A stretch of DNA of 64,000 nt from Bacillota bacterium (GCA_023398375.1 JAEWSH010000054.1:1-64000); one strand, 5' to 3'; shown: positions 34,365-44,536, counted from the first letter of the stretch. Translations and numbers: made by a program. Notes: generated by a model not told the origin, from the sequence alone.

Positions 34365-36476
34365 TTATTTAGTACTATTTTTCAAATATAACGCGATTGC
34401 TTTCTTATTTTCTGTTGGTTTGTATGTAATGGAATTATTTTCAAGCATTATCTGTTCTTCCTGTTCAGAATAAATATCATATATATTGAAGTGACTATTC
34501 TTTGGGAATGGGATATGGATACTCTCTGGTAATATTCCGCTAAATACATGTATTACGATGAAAGCCTCTCCATTGTCCCCCACTCTCAAAATACCCTGCC
34601 ACCCTTCCGGGTGGCGATAACTTGTTATTTCATTTCCGTAACGATAGGAAGTTCCGCACTTTATAATAGGTGCGATCTTCTTATAGAATGCGATTCCACA
34701 ATCTATTACATTCCACTGTTCTTTTGTTAATTCCAATACATCTCCCGACAGGCACATTCTTCCTAAGAATGTGTTCGCGACCGAATATGCGATACGTTTC
34801 AGGGAGTCTGTCTTGCGGATGACTGCCCATATCTGACTTTGACGCGGCAGGATGGCTCTATGAAAGTTGGCAGCTATAATCGGAATTTCCTCACATTCAT
34901 GTGCATCCGAGAAAGAAGCCATACTGGTTTCACTCATCATAAGAGGTTCCAGCCGATGACCGCCCGAAGCGCAATTCTCCAGAATAATACCCTGTACATT
35001 TTCTTTCACTTTTCTAATAAAATTCATGGACGCTTCCATATTCTGGCGTAATCCTTCACCTAATGACTCTGCGCCATCACAACCTAAACCAATGGTATCA
35101 TTGTAATCAATTTTCATATATGCGAACTGATATTTCTGTAAGATTCCTATTACGTGCTCTTCCAGATATTCCTGCACCCATGAGTCGCGCATATCCCAGA
35201 ATCTACGCATGGTAGTCGTAAGTGTTACACCATCTCTTTTCAACAGATGTTCTTCCATATGATATGCCTTTGATGCCGATCCGACATTCTCTATTTCAAA
35301 CCAGATACCTGGCTTCATACCTTTATCAGTAATCGCCTGAACTGTCTTATCCATGCCTTCTTTAAATAGATCCTCTGATACCTGATAGTCGCCCATGGAG
35401 ATATCCCATGGCACACCTGGCTCTTTATACCAGCCGCAGTCAATGACAAAATAATCAAATCCTTTTCCTTGAATAGCTTCCAATATCTGCGAGATATTCT
35501 CATGAGACGGACATCCCCATGTCGTACAGTATTCATTAAATATAATTGGCAGAGTCTGCTCACTTTCCGGCCCGGCATCTACAATCGGCGCTAATGCAGC
35601 AGTCATACGCTGTGAAATACAATCAATGCCTCCGCCCCTGCATACTGATATAATTGCCGCAGGTGTCTCAAATTCTTTGCCCGGCGCAATTTCCTTCATC
35701 CAGTGCCCAAATTCGCGGTCTGCAATTCCACCTGATATGGATACCGCATCGTCTTTACGATAAATTTCCATCTGCCAGGATGCATTGTGCGCCAATTGTG
35801 CGCCCCAGAAAATATCATTTGATGTATCTTCTATTACAAGGTATGGAAAATAATGGTTCACGGCCATAGAACCTACTTGTCCAAACCGTTCTGCCCGTAC
35901 GGCATGACCGGCCCAGGATGGTTCCAATTGCAACTCTTCCATGCTATTTGTTACCAGTCTTCCCTCCATGCTCCATACACTTCTCAGTCTGTGTACCCTA
36001 AGCAGGTCGTGTGCATCATCTGCAACGCATGGCGAGATGCCGCCAATGGAAAAACTCGAAATCATCTCTATTGTGACCTTTTCTGAAGATTTATTTTTAA
36101 AAGTCACAAAACTGCGAAAGCTCTTACTGTTTTTCCTCCATTCTAAATGGTGAATTACCTGATAACCTCTTGTCTCCTTCAGATAGGTGCTGATATCCGT
36201 CCCGTCTTCCTCTGTTACTACTTCCTGTTTCTCATATGCAAGTCTGGTGACAGATTCTCCCTGACGCATTGTGTTTCCACCGGCATATCCACCCTGATAG
36301 GTGTCTCCAACCACTTTTATTTGTACCAGAGAGTCAATATCCTGTTTTTTTTGATGGTATTCCATAGGGCTGCAATTTTCCGGTAAGAGCATTAATTCAA
36401 CGTTTCTGCTATCTTGATCTATATAATAAAAACATTGCATATCACCTATTCTATATTTTTGTAATACTGTAACCAT
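34365..36476 (-). CDS. Alpha-galactosidase, GH36
   Basis: 703 residues. An N-terminal beta-sandwich is followed by a TIM barrel with the nucleophile Asp in YMKIDYNDTIG and the acid/base in FSDAHECEEIP, plus a C-terminal beta domain. GPGIWFEIE- and CASGGHRLEP-type motifs fit GH36. It cleaves terminal alpha-1,6-galactose from raffinose-family sugars. With no signal peptide it is cytosolic, so sugars must enter intact. It is the last gene of the transporter operon (17 bases after the permease), so the imported substrate is probably an alpha-galactoside. Confidence 0.92.
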   Translation of the reverse strand: MVTVLQKYRIGDMQCFYYIDQDSRNVELMLLPENCSPMEYHQKKQDIDSLVQIKVVGDTYQGGYAGGNTMRQGESVTRLAYEKQEVVTEEDGTDISTYLKETRGYQVIHHLEWRKNSKSFRSFVTFKNKSSEKVTIEMISSFSIGGISPCVADDAHDLLRVHRLRSVWSMEGRLVTNSMEELQLEPSWAGHAVRAERFGQVGSMAVNHYFPYLVIEDTSNDIFWGAQLAHNASWQMEIYRKDDAVSISGGIADREFGHWMKEIAPGKEFETPAAIISVCRGGGIDCISQRMTAALAPIVDAGPESEQTLPIIFNEYCTTWGCPSHENISQILEAIQGKGFDYFVIDCGWYKEPGVPWDISMGDYQVSEDLFKEGMDKTVQAITDKGMKPGIWFEIENVGSASKAYHMEEHLLKRDGVTLTTTMRRFWDMRDSWVQEYLEEHVIGILQKYQFAYMKIDYNDTIGLGCDGAESLGEGLRQNMEASMNFIRKVKENVQGIILENCASGGHRLEPLMMSETSMASFSDAHECEEIPIIAANFHRAILPRQSQIWAVIRKTDSLKRIAYSVANTFLGRMCLSGDVLELTKEQWNVIDCGIAFYKKIAPIIKCGTSYRYGNEITSYRHPEGWQGILRVGDNGEAFIVIHVFSGILPESIHIPFPKNSHFNIYDIYSEQEEQIMLENNSITYKPTENKKAIALYLKNSTK

Positions 36477-36493
36477 GATTACCTCCTGTTATG

Positions 36494-37363
36494 TCAACCT
36501 TTCACTGCTCCAACTGTCATTCCCTTAATAAAGTATTTTTGTAGACTGATAAATAAAACAGCGATCGGTAATACAGATATTATAATTGCTGCCATTGCTG
36601 TTGTATAGTCACTTGTCTGTGCGGAAAACAATGATTGTATCGCCACTGTCAATGTCTTCAGTTGTTTCTTGCTCACATAGAGACTTGCCAGCAGATAATC
36701 ATTCCAGATCTGAAATGCCTGCATGATAATCAAAGTGGCCATTGCCGGTTTTAACAGAGGCATGACCACTGTAAAGTAGGTGCGAAAAACAGAACAGCCG
36801 TCTATTCTTGCCGCTTCCTCTAATTCAATGGGAACCGTCGACATAAAACTTGTCATTAAAAATACACCGAAAGAAATGCCGGTCGCTATATACATAAATA
36901 CGATTCCGATTCTTGTATTTGTCAGATTCAGATTATATCCAATGATATAAATTGGCAAAAATAGCGCCTGATAAGGAATCAGTATGCCGACAATAAAATA
37001 AACATAGCAGAACTTAAAGAACTTTGCCTTACATCTGGCAATTGCCCATGCTGTTGTACCACACAAAAACGCCAAGATCAATACGCTGATCGCTGTGTAG
37101 ATAAATGTATTTGAAAATGTTGTTACCAGGTTGAGTTTATCGAATGCCTTTTTATAATTGTCAAATTGTATCCCGTTCGGCAAAGACAACGGACTTGATA
37201 AATACAATTCTTTTTTCGTTTTAAAAGAATAATTGATTATCATGAAAATTGGTGCAATAAATGCAGCCGCAATTATTGTCATAACAGTCTGAATCAAAAA
37301 TGTCTTTTTCGTATATGGCTGCCTTGTAATATCCAATTGTTCTTTTTTTATTTTTCCGCTCAT
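36494..37363 (-). CDS. Sugar ABC permease, MalG/UgpE type
   Basis: 289 residues, six membrane helices and the EAA loop EEAARIDGCSVFRTYFTVVMPLLKPAMATL, which docks the ATPase. It ends YFIKGMTVGAVKG, as usual for the family. The start overlaps the previous permease's stop, showing coupled translation. No ATPase gene is present in the operon, so a shared MsmX-type ATPase elsewhere is expected. Confidence 0.93.
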   Translation of the reverse strand: MSGKIKKEQLDITRQPYTKKTFLIQTVMTIIAAAFIAPIFMIINYSFKTKKELYLSSPLSLPNGIQFDNYKKAFDKLNLVTTFSNTFIYTAISVLILAFLCGTTAWAIARCKAKFFKFCYVYFIVGILIPYQALFLPIYIIGYNLNLTNTRIGIVFMYIATGISFGVFLMTSFMSTVPIELEEAARIDGCSVFRTYFTVVMPLLKPAMATLIIMQAFQIWNDYLLASLYVSKKQLKTLTVAIQSLFSAQTSDYTTAMAAIIISVLPIAVLFISLQKYFIKGMTVGAVKG

Positions 37364-38262
37364 TATGCCTGTACCTCCTTACTCTTCAAACCTTTTACCT
37401 GAATCAATGCAACAAGCAATAAGACAATGACCAATGAAACTGACATTGCAGACCCATACCCATACTGACGTCCATTAATGGCTGTTGTATAGGTCTGATA
37501 AATAATAGAGGTTGAAGATCTTCCGGGTCCGCCTTTTGTAGAAGATACTAATAAATCATACACTTTTAGAGAACCTGTCGTAATTCCAACTACACAGATC
37601 GTAATCGCCGGTGCAAGCATAGGAATCGTTATATCGAAAAATCTGGTAACTGCTCCTGCGCCATCTACTTTGGCGGCTTCGTACAAATCTGATGGAATTG
37701 ATTGTAAGCCCGCAAGATAAATGAGCATCCAATATCCGATCCACTGCCAGTTATTCGCAATTAAGAGACCTGATAATACGGTTTTACCACTTCCAAATAA
37801 TAAAAAATTAAAATTCGTTCCGATCAAATCATTGATTGCGGGTAATACATTGGAATACATCCGTAACCACACAAATCCTACAATCACAGAACTTATCAGA
37901 CACGGTACAAAAAATGCTGTTCTATATAGCTTTTGTGCCTTAATACCACTGTCAAGCGCCATAGCGAACAGAAGTGCTAATATATTCTGGATAATTGTAT
38001 TTCCAATTGTAAATTTAAAGGTAAACCACCAAGCTGAACGGAATTCTGAATCTTTTATCAGATTAATATAGTTCTGAAGCCCTATAAATGGTTTTACTGA
38101 TGACATTCCATCCCAACTTGTAAAAGAATATCTGATTGCCATAAACATAGGAATAATCAAACCTATGGTAAAAATAATAAGCCCTGGAAGTACCATCACA
38201 AGATATTGTTTCTCCATGTTTTTTTCCATACTACTGTTTTTCTTGTTATTCATTCCATTCAA
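37363..38262 (-). CDS. Sugar ABC permease, MalF/UgpA type
   Basis: 299 residues with six membrane helices, the periplasmic loop typical of MalF-type subunits, and the EAA loop YEAAKVDGAGAVTRFFDITIPMLAPAI. GGPGRSSTSIIYQTYTTA near the C-terminus is a family signature. It is paired with the MalG-type gene at 36494-37363. A strong hairpin at 38306-38339 separates it from the binding-protein gene. Confidence 0.93.
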   Translation of the reverse strand: MNGMNNKKNSSMEKNMEKQYLVMVLPGLIIFTIGLIIPMFMAIRYSFTSWDGMSSVKPFIGLQNYINLIKDSEFRSAWWFTFKFTIGNTIIQNILALLFAMALDSGIKAQKLYRTAFFVPCLISSVIVGFVWLRMYSNVLPAINDLIGTNFNFLLFGSGKTVLSGLLIANNWQWIGYWMLIYLAGLQSIPSDLYEAAKVDGAGAVTRFFDITIPMLAPAITICVVGITTGSLKVYDLLVSSTKGGPGRSSTSIIYQTYTTAINGRQYGYGSAMSVSLVIVLLLVALIQVKGLKSKEVQA

Positions 38263-38305
38263 CTCCTTGATTTAAAATCATTTTCAATCATAGCTTTTTA
38301 TTGGT

Positions 38306-38339
38306 AAAAGGCTGCTACAACTTCTTGCAACAGCCTTTT
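38306..38339 (-). terminator. Intercistronic hairpin between binding protein and permeases
   Basis: On the minus strand a 15-bp helix (AAAAGGCTG... paired with ...CAGCCTTTT, extended to 11 internal pairs with two G-U) closes on a GAAG loop and is followed by U's. It is either a partial terminator or a 3' stabiliser that would raise binding-protein levels over permeases. Confidence 0.7.
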
Positions 38340-38360
38340 CTGTCTTATCTGTAAACTGTT

Positions 38361-39692
38361 TTAGTTCGCACTGCTTGCATCCACTCTTCCATCAGATGCC
38401 TTTAATGCATCTTCAAAAGTTTCATCCCCCTGTAACCATGCTGCGATATCTTTTGCATTTTCTTCCTGAAAACCACCCCATACTAATTGGTTGTTACCCA
38501 ATGTAACATCCACGATCTGTCCGCCCGCTGCATATTTATCAATGTCTTCCTGGCTAGGATTGGTAAATGTAGGTGTAACATCTTTCAACATCGGTGCTGT
38601 CTTTGTATAATCATAAATTTCAACTGCTAAGTCTTTATTTCCTGTAAGAACATCTAATACGCAATCAATTGCATCCTGATGTTCGCTTGCAGCACTTTTC
38701 ATAATTGTGATATTTGGCTCAAAGATTAATTTGGAATCCCCTGTCTGGTTAGGAAATGGGAAAATACCAAAGTTGAAGTTTTCATCAATATCCAGGAAGT
38801 TCTGGATCGACCAGGAACCGGACACTTTCATAGCTGCTTCACCCATTACCATCTTTGCATCACAATCTGTCTGTTCTGTAGAAAATGTCTCCGGAAATGT
38901 ATTGTCAAAGATTAATTTGTTGTATTGGTAGGCATTCTGAAACTCTTTGCTATCGCTAAAGGATACTTTTCCTTCTCTGAATTCATCACCCCATGCAGGA
39001 TTATGATTAAATACATCATTCATCGCAAACTGCATTGTTACATTGCCGATGGACCATGTATCTACCATATGGCTTGCAAATGGTGTAATACCTTTTGCAT
39101 TACAATCATCTATGATTGCCTGCAGATCATCCAATGTTTTCGGAATCTCCCAACCATTTTCTGCAAACATATCTTTGTTATAATACACACCTTGGTATAA
39201 AGCGTTATATACAACACCATATGTTTTACCATCTATTGTTACATTTTCACTTGCTGCATCTAATACTTTATCAAGATATTTGCTGTCAATCTCTCCTAAA
39301 ATACCTTGTGGTGCATAGGTAGATACATCCTGTGCTTTCCCTATCATGATATCTGGAAGTCCTGACTGCATATATTGCTGCATCTTCGGTTGGAAATCAT
39401 TACCCCAGTCTACACATTCCCACTCCAATGTGATATTTGGATATTGTTCCGCTAATGCTTCATCAATCAAATCCTCAATGCCTGCATCTGTTGTCGACTG
39501 TCCTGCCAACACTGTAAGGGTAACCGGTTCTGTAGATTCCCCTGCTGCTTTCGTTTCTTCCGCTGCTTCCGTAGCTTCTGTTGTTGAAGCAGCTGTTTCC
39601 CCTGCTGTTTCTGTTGCCTTATTGCCGCATCCGCTTAATACAGACGCGACCATTACCGTTCCCAAAAATACGCTCAATAGTTTCTTTCTCAT
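38361..39692 (-). CDS. Alpha-galactoside-type ABC solute-binding lipoprotein
   Basis: The start at 39692 (MRKKLLSVFLG) follows AAGGGAG; the longer frame is upstream leader. ~443 residues with a lipobox (VLSGCG), a Thr/Glu/Ala linker (~25-55), and a family 1 sugar-binding fold (TLTVLAGQSTTDAGIEDLIDEAL...WECVDWG...DIMIGKAQDVS). It delivers sugar to the two downstream permeases. It is paralogous to the protein at 39851-41131, with long shared motifs. Confidence 0.92.
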   Translation of the reverse strand: MRKKLLSVFLGTVMVASVLSGCGNKATETAGETAASTTEATEAAEETKAAGESTEPVTLTVLAGQSTTDAGIEDLIDEALAEQYPNITLEWECVDWGNDFQPKMQQYMQSGLPDIMIGKAQDVSTYAPQGILGEIDSKYLDKVLDAASENVTIDGKTYGVVYNALYQGVYYNKDMFAENGWEIPKTLDDLQAIIDDCNAKGITPFASHMVDTWSIGNVTMQFAMNDVFNHNPAWGDEFREGKVSFSDSKEFQNAYQYNKLIFDNTFPETFSTEQTDCDAKMVMGEAAMKVSGSWSIQNFLDIDENFNFGIFPFPNQTGDSKLIFEPNITIMKSAASEHQDAIDCVLDVLTGNKDLAVEIYDYTKTAPMLKDVTPTFTNPSQEDIDKYAAGGQIVDVTLGNNQLVWGGFQEENAKDIAAWLQGDETFEDALKASDGRVDASSAN

Positions 39693-39743
39693 ACTTTCAA
39701 ATCTCCCTTTCTTCAAAAACGATTTGTTAATGTTGATAGGTAA

Positions 39744-39787
39744 ATTGTAGCGTATTTGTCTTATCCCCAATTAGGACTATTTTGAAA
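39744..39787 (-). promoter_or_regulatory. Regulated promoter of the sugar transport operon
   Basis: On the minus strand a TACAAT -10 (39744-39749) has a poor -35 match. Just upstream the 12-mer TTTCAAAATAGT occurs twice, at 39776-39787 and 39799-39810, 23 bases apart. Direct repeats of that spacing at a weak -35 are typical for AraC-type activators, such as the adjacent YesN-like regulator. Confidence 0.5.
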
Positions 39788-39820
39788 AAAACAGTTGTAC
39801 TATTTTGAAATAATACAACT
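39783..39820 (-). terminator. Terminator after the upstream binding-protein gene
   Basis: On the minus strand AGTTGTA...TACAACT (arms 39814-39820 and 39793-39799, 14-base loop) is followed by G and seven T's. It ends the regulator/second-binding-protein unit. It overlaps the direct-repeat activator sites described for the next operon. Confidence 0.65.
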
Positions 39821-39850
39821 ACGATAAGCTTTTGGCCCATGAATCTTCTA

Positions 39851-41131
39851 TTAGTTACTGCTTTCTTCCCTGTATTTATCAGCATATGCAAGAACTTCTT
39901 CCAGGCTTTCCTTTCCCTGAAGCCATTTTAATGTCTCTACAGCCAACGCATTTTGAAAATTCCATATGAGCTGGTTATTGCCATTGGATGCATCTATCAC
40001 TTTTCCGCTTTCTTCATACCACTTTACATCACCTGCTATGCTGCTTTGGTATCTGATATCCACATCCTTTACAACTGAATATGTCTGTGTAAAATCCAAT
40101 ATTTCCTGCATGAGCTTCTCATTATCAAACAGTTTTTCAATGATATCCATGGATAATTCCTGATTTGGAGATGTTTTGCTAATCATAAACGTCAGATTCG
40201 TTTCTTTGATCAGATCCGCATCTCCTTCTTGATTGGGATATGGGAAGATTCCATAATTCGTATCTATATCATACTGATTGATAGATTGCATTGACCACGA
40301 ACCAGTAAGATACATCGCTGCTTTTCCTTCCGCAAACCTTCGGTCGCTTTCATACTGATCAATAATCAAAGCATCGTCCCATGAATTTTCAAGTATATAC
40401 TGATTCTGTTTCATGCATTCTGCAATTATTTTATTATTTGAAAAATTTACATTACCACGCCGGAAGAGCGTTCCCCAATTTTCTAGTTCATGAAATACAG
40501 AATTGGTCAGGAATTGCATCGTTATATTACCAACATTCCAACTTTCTTGAAAATGCGAAGCAAATGGTGTCACTTCATGTACCTTAAGTTTCTCCGTTAT
40601 TTGTTGTAATTCTTCTATCGTTGTCGGAACCTCTAACTCTAAACTAGCAAAAACATCCTTATTGTACAAAACGCCTTGATACCATGCATTATATGGAAGA
40701 CCATACACTTCGTCTTCAACCGTCACGGCCTGCAATGCCTGTTCCTCAATGCGATCCATTCCTTCTATCCGGATAGGTGCCAGATTATTACCCACAGCAT
40801 ATGCACTAACATCCTGTGCTTTTCCTATAATAATATCGGGGGCATCTCCTGAAGCAAATCTTCCCTGTAACTGGGAATCAAATTTTTCTCCCCAATCTAC
40901 ACACTCCCAGTCCAGTTGCACCTTTGGAAATTCTTCTTTTACTACCTCATCTATCATGTCTTCAATTCCGGCATCAGAAGTAGACTGTCCGGCAAGGACT
41001 GTAAGCACGATTGTATCATCTTCTTTTGTAATGACATTCTCGTTAAATTCAACCGGATAAACTTCACAGCCAGTCAGAAATATGACTGTCACTACTAACG
41101 ATATAATTGTTTTTGTCTTCCGCTTTTTCAT
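39851..41131 (-). CDS. Second solute-binding lipoprotein, possible sensor partner
   Basis: The start at 41131 (MKKRKTKTIISLVV) follows GGAGAATACCTT; the longer frame overlaps the regulator and is spurious. ~426 residues with lipobox LTGCE and no low-complexity linker. It shares ILTVLAGQSTSDAGIEDMIDE, LDWECVDWG and IIIGKAQDVSAYA with the transporter's binding protein. It lies directly downstream of the kinase and regulator and has no permease of its own. It may present sugar to the sensor kinase or be a second receptor for the same permeases. Confidence 0.85.
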   Translation of the reverse strand: MKKRKTKTIISLVVTVIFLTGCEVYPVEFNENVITKEDDTIVLTVLAGQSTSDAGIEDMIDEVVKEEFPKVQLDWECVDWGEKFDSQLQGRFASGDAPDIIIGKAQDVSAYAVGNNLAPIRIEGMDRIEEQALQAVTVEDEVYGLPYNAWYQGVLYNKDVFASLELEVPTTIEELQQITEKLKVHEVTPFASHFQESWNVGNITMQFLTNSVFHELENWGTLFRRGNVNFSNNKIIAECMKQNQYILENSWDDALIIDQYESDRRFAEGKAAMYLTGSWSMQSINQYDIDTNYGIFPYPNQEGDADLIKETNLTFMISKTSPNQELSMDIIEKLFDNEKLMQEILDFTQTYSVVKDVDIRYQSSIAGDVKWYEESGKVIDASNGNNQLIWNFQNALAVETLKWLQGKESLEEVLAYADKYREESSN

Positions 41132-41153
41132 AAGGTATTCTCCATTTTGTATC

Positions 41154-42752
41154 CTATTCTGTTCCGATTGAATTGCGGTATTCCCTCGGGCTGGTTCCTG
41201 ACATCTTACGAAATACTCTGCTGAAATAAGTATAATCATCATACCCGACCATAAATGCTATCTCTGTCAGATTGATATTCATATCCCGCATATACTCTTT
41301 TGCTTTTTCCATTCTTACTTTCGCAATATAGAGCATCAAAGTTTCTCCTGTTTCCTGTCGGAACATCTTTGAAAAGTAAGAACTCTCTACATGAAATTTT
41401 TCAGACAATGAAACAAGTGTCAATTCTTCAAAATAGTTTTGTTCAATATATTTGACTGCCTGTTTTACAACATCTTTTGTCGTTCCACTGGACTCTTCCT
41501 TCTGCACGGTAACCGTGATTTGAATAATTTCACAGATAACCTCTGTCAGATTCTTAATATCCAGACTTTCTATTTTTTTATCTGCTAAATCTACCAGATT
41601 TTCTGTATCCAATATCTCTTTGAAAGTTCCCTGTTCAACCATATAATCAGTTAAAATGTTACAGATTCTTTTTACCGCTTGTTTTACTTCAAGGTATTCC
41701 CACTCCTGTTCTTCACAATGTGCGATCCCAATATTTTCGAATATAAGTTCATAGATAGCTTTTTGATTCCCGCTCTTTAACAGACTTTTTAACTTCTTTT
41801 CCATCTCTTCCGTAATTTTACTTTTTACATCTTTACGAATCATTTCCTCTTCCTTGCGGCAAAAAAGAATTACGTTTTCTCTTTTATATTTTCTTGTCAT
41901 TAATACGGATACGCTCTGAATATAGGCCGTATGAATACTTTCTATCGAATAAGAATGCTCACTGATTGCAATGCTGATAGGACTTTGCATTTCCGTCTTC
42001 ATCATATTTAAAATTTTAACTGCCAGCTTTTTCTGTTCTGAGTTTTCCAGCTCCGTCACAATAATAAATTCATTTGAGCGGTAGATATGGTTAAATATGA
42101 GCAGATTGTCAATCGCCAAAAGTTCTTTCCATTTCTTTTTCATTGAATACGACAGGAGATTCATGTCATAGTTATATTGCATCATTAATTCTGTCATATT
42201 ATGTATTTTTATGAGAATAAGACTGCAGCCGGCAAAATCCAAATTATTATTTATAGTCACTGTTGGTGTAAAAGGGGTATCTTCTTTTTCCACAAGCAGA
42301 CTTAACTCTCTGTCCTGAATCAAAGAAGATGCCTTCAGTATCTGGATATTGTCAGTTTCCGCCTTACTAATAATTTCAAGTGCTTTAGAAATGGCATTTA
42401 CAAGATCAATCTTCGTTACAGGCTTCAACAAATAATTAATTGCACCTGCCATTAATGTTGTCTTCACATAATCAAAATCATCATAACCGCTGATTACAAA
42501 TACAACAATATCCGGATATCTTTCTTTTACGATACCCACCAGTTCTACTCCATTCAAAAAAGGCATATTGATATCTGTAATCAAAATATCGGGTCTTTCT
42601 TTTTCTATTTTCTGTAATACTTCTTCTCCATTTTCAGCAGGATCCATGAACTCCAGACCATAGTCTTTCCATTCAATCATGGTACGTATCTTTTCTCTCG
42701 TCCAGTATTCATCATCTGCAATTAACAATTTGTATTTTAGTTCTGCTGCCAT
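41154..42752 (-). CDS. YesN-type AraC response regulator
   Basis: 532 residues. The receiver domain (LLIADDEYWTREKIRTMI, phospho-Asp in ILITDINMPFLNG, Lys in YLLKPVTKIDL) is followed by a long helical middle region and a C-terminal AraC-type double helix-turn-helix (VKYIEQNYFEELTLVSLSEKFHVESSYFSKMFRQETGETLMLYIAKVRMEKAKEYMRD...IAFMVGYDDYTYFSRVFRKMSGTSPREYR). It should activate the transport operon. It overlaps the kinase gene by 16 bases. Confidence 0.94.
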   Translation of the reverse strand: MAAELKYKLLIADDEYWTREKIRTMIEWKDYGLEFMDPAENGEEVLQKIEKERPDILITDINMPFLNGVELVGIVKERYPDIVVFVISGYDDFDYVKTTLMAGAINYLLKPVTKIDLVNAISKALEIISKAETDNIQILKASSLIQDRELSLLVEKEDTPFTPTVTINNNLDFAGCSLILIKIHNMTELMMQYNYDMNLLSYSMKKKWKELLAIDNLLIFNHIYRSNEFIIVTELENSEQKKLAVKILNMMKTEMQSPISIAISEHSYSIESIHTAYIQSVSVLMTRKYKRENVILFCRKEEEMIRKDVKSKITEEMEKKLKSLLKSGNQKAIYELIFENIGIAHCEEQEWEYLEVKQAVKRICNILTDYMVEQGTFKEILDTENLVDLADKKIESLDIKNLTEVICEIIQITVTVQKEESSGTTKDVVKQAVKYIEQNYFEELTLVSLSEKFHVESSYFSKMFRQETGETLMLYIAKVRMEKAKEYMRDMNINLTEIAFMVGYDDYTYFSRVFRKMSGTSPREYRNSIGTE

Positions 42753-44536
42753 GCTTCTACCTCTTCTATCTTTACACTCGGAATTCTCAAAATAACATTG
42801 GTTCCAGCATCACTGCTCTCAATAAGAAGCCCGAATTTTTCTCCGTACAGCATCTTCATACGTGCATTAATGTTGAATAATCCAATGGAATTTCCTGTTT
42901 CTACCACGTCAATCCTATTCTGCTTAAGACGCTGATTCATTTCATCTGCATCCATACCGACTCCATTATCCTTAACTGCAATTTTTAGAATACCATCTTC
43001 CTTGACCGCTTGAATCGCAATTGTTTTCTCACCTTTTTTATTCCTCAGTCCATGATTGATTGCATTTTCTACTAGGGGTTGGATAGATATACGTGGTATG
43101 GAATCCTGCAATACCGACTCATCTATATCGAAGCTATACGTAACATTATCACGCATTCTTACATTCATTACAAAAATATAGTTTTTTAAATGTACGATCT
43201 CTTTCGCAACCGTTGAAAAAGGATGTTTGATGTCAAGGCTGTACCGGAAGATATTTGAAAGTGACTGGCAAAGATTACTTACGGTCTGGCAGTTCTGTAT
43301 ACTTGCAATACTACTCATGGTGTCTAGAGTATTATATAAGAAATGCGGGTTGATCTGTGCCTGCAACGCCTTATACTCAGCCTTATTCAACAACAATTTT
43401 GATTCATATTCATGGCTGATCAGTCTTTCGATTTCATCCAACATTTCATTAAATTCCTGACCTAATCGCCCTATCTCATCCTCTTTTAAATACTTAACTC
43501 TCTGACTAGTATGTCCGGAACGGATCTTTTCTATGGTACCCGTCAATTCTTCTAAAGGCCTTGTCAACCCTCTTGATAGATACACGGATAAAATCGTGAT
43601 CAGGATGCTCATAACAATTACAATTAATATCAGATTCTGTGTCAATGCCTTTTGATTCTGCCTAAGAATTGCCTGAGGCATGATGGAATACGCATCCAGA
43701 TTGTATTTATTCTGTGGTACTTGAAATAACACTTTATTTCCTTCTGAAGTATCTTTAAATTCATCCAGCGTCTGATTCTGTATGCGTTGATTAATCTCAT
43801 TATAGTAAGTCTCACTTGCTTCTTCCAGATTACCGCTTGCAATAATCTGTCTGTCCCCCAATGGTTGCAGCCACACATACATCTCGGCCTGCGTGCGGTA
43901 TTTCTCCATAATTTTATTCAGGACATTACTATCTACATCACAGACAACATATCCGATCTTATCATTTATATTCGTATTATTATAAATTTTCAATACAAAA
44001 TGAATAATTTTCGTATCTCTGTACGGATTATAGTAACTGGAAATCAGCATCTTTGTATCATCTGAGGCAATATACTCTTTAATCTTACCTTCGTTATAAT
44101 CTCCAGATCCGTCATAAATGTCTTTTGGATAATTATGTTTTGGTGTAACCGCTCTTCGATAGGCGCTGACTATCTTGTGATCAGTATTATATACATATAA
44201 TGCCACTACACCATCAGAAGTTGCAAAGTTCTCTGATACCAGATTATATGCAAAACGGTAATTATTTTCCTGCAGTTCCTTGATATTCTTATCACTCTTT
44301 AATTCCTGAAGAAATTCTTTATCATTATATACTTCTATGAGATTGCTCTCTATATTTTTAACAAACGTGTAGATTTCATTCTGCATATTCTGTAACGTAC
44401 CAAAACTTTCTGTTTTGGCCTGATTATAGATCAACGATGCAGATGCTTTTTGAAATAAATATGTCTGCATCACCAATGCCAGCAATGTACTGCTTAAACA
44501 TAATATTAAAATTTTCATCCGCATTCGCATTTTCAT
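42737..44536 (-). CDS. YesM-type sensor histidine kinase
   Basis: 599 residues. An N-terminal TM helix, a ~250-residue extracytoplasmic sensor (dCache-like), a second TM (~300-325) and HAMP (SRGLTRPLEELTGTIEKIRSGHTSQRV) precede the His_kinase motif QAQINPHFLYNTLDTMSSIA and an HATPase (VENAINHGLRNKKGE; DNGVGM). It signals sugar or glycan presence to the regulator at 41154-42752. It is the presumed intact counterpart of the fragment at 23729-24136. Confidence 0.94.
   Translation of the reverse strand: MKMRMRMKILILCLSSTLLALVMQTYLFQKASASLIYNQAKTESFGTLQNMQNEIYTFVKNIESNLIEVYNDKEFLQELKSDKNIKELQENNYRFAYNLVSENFATSDGVVALYVYNTDHKIVSAYRRAVTPKHNYPKDIYDGSGDYNEGKIKEYIASDDTKMLISSYYNPYRDTKIIHFVLKIYNNTNINDKIGYVVCDVDSNVLNKIMEKYRTQAEMYVWLQPLGDRQIIASGNLEEASETYYNEINQRIQNQTLDEFKDTSEGNKVLFQVPQNKYNLDAYSIMPQAILRQNQKALTQNLILIVIVMSILITILSVYLSRGLTRPLEELTGTIEKIRSGHTSQRVKYLKEDEIGRLGQEFNEMLDEIERLISHEYESKLLLNKAEYKALQAQINPHFLYNTLDTMSSIASIQNCQTVSNLCQSLSNIFRYSLDIKHPFSTVAKEIVHLKNYIFVMNVRMRDNVTYSFDIDESVLQDSIPRISIQPLVENAINHGLRNKKGEKTIAIQAVKEDGILKIAVKDNGVGMDADEMNQRLKQNRIDVVETGNSIGLFNINARMKMLYGEKFGLLIESSDAGTNVILRIPSVKIEEVEAWQQN

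Noticed and set aside
39693..41242. Longer N-terminal extensions of the two sugar-binding proteins
   Set aside because: Extra residues lie before clear ribosome sites and signal peptides (starts at 39692 and 41131). The upper one would overlap the response regulator.
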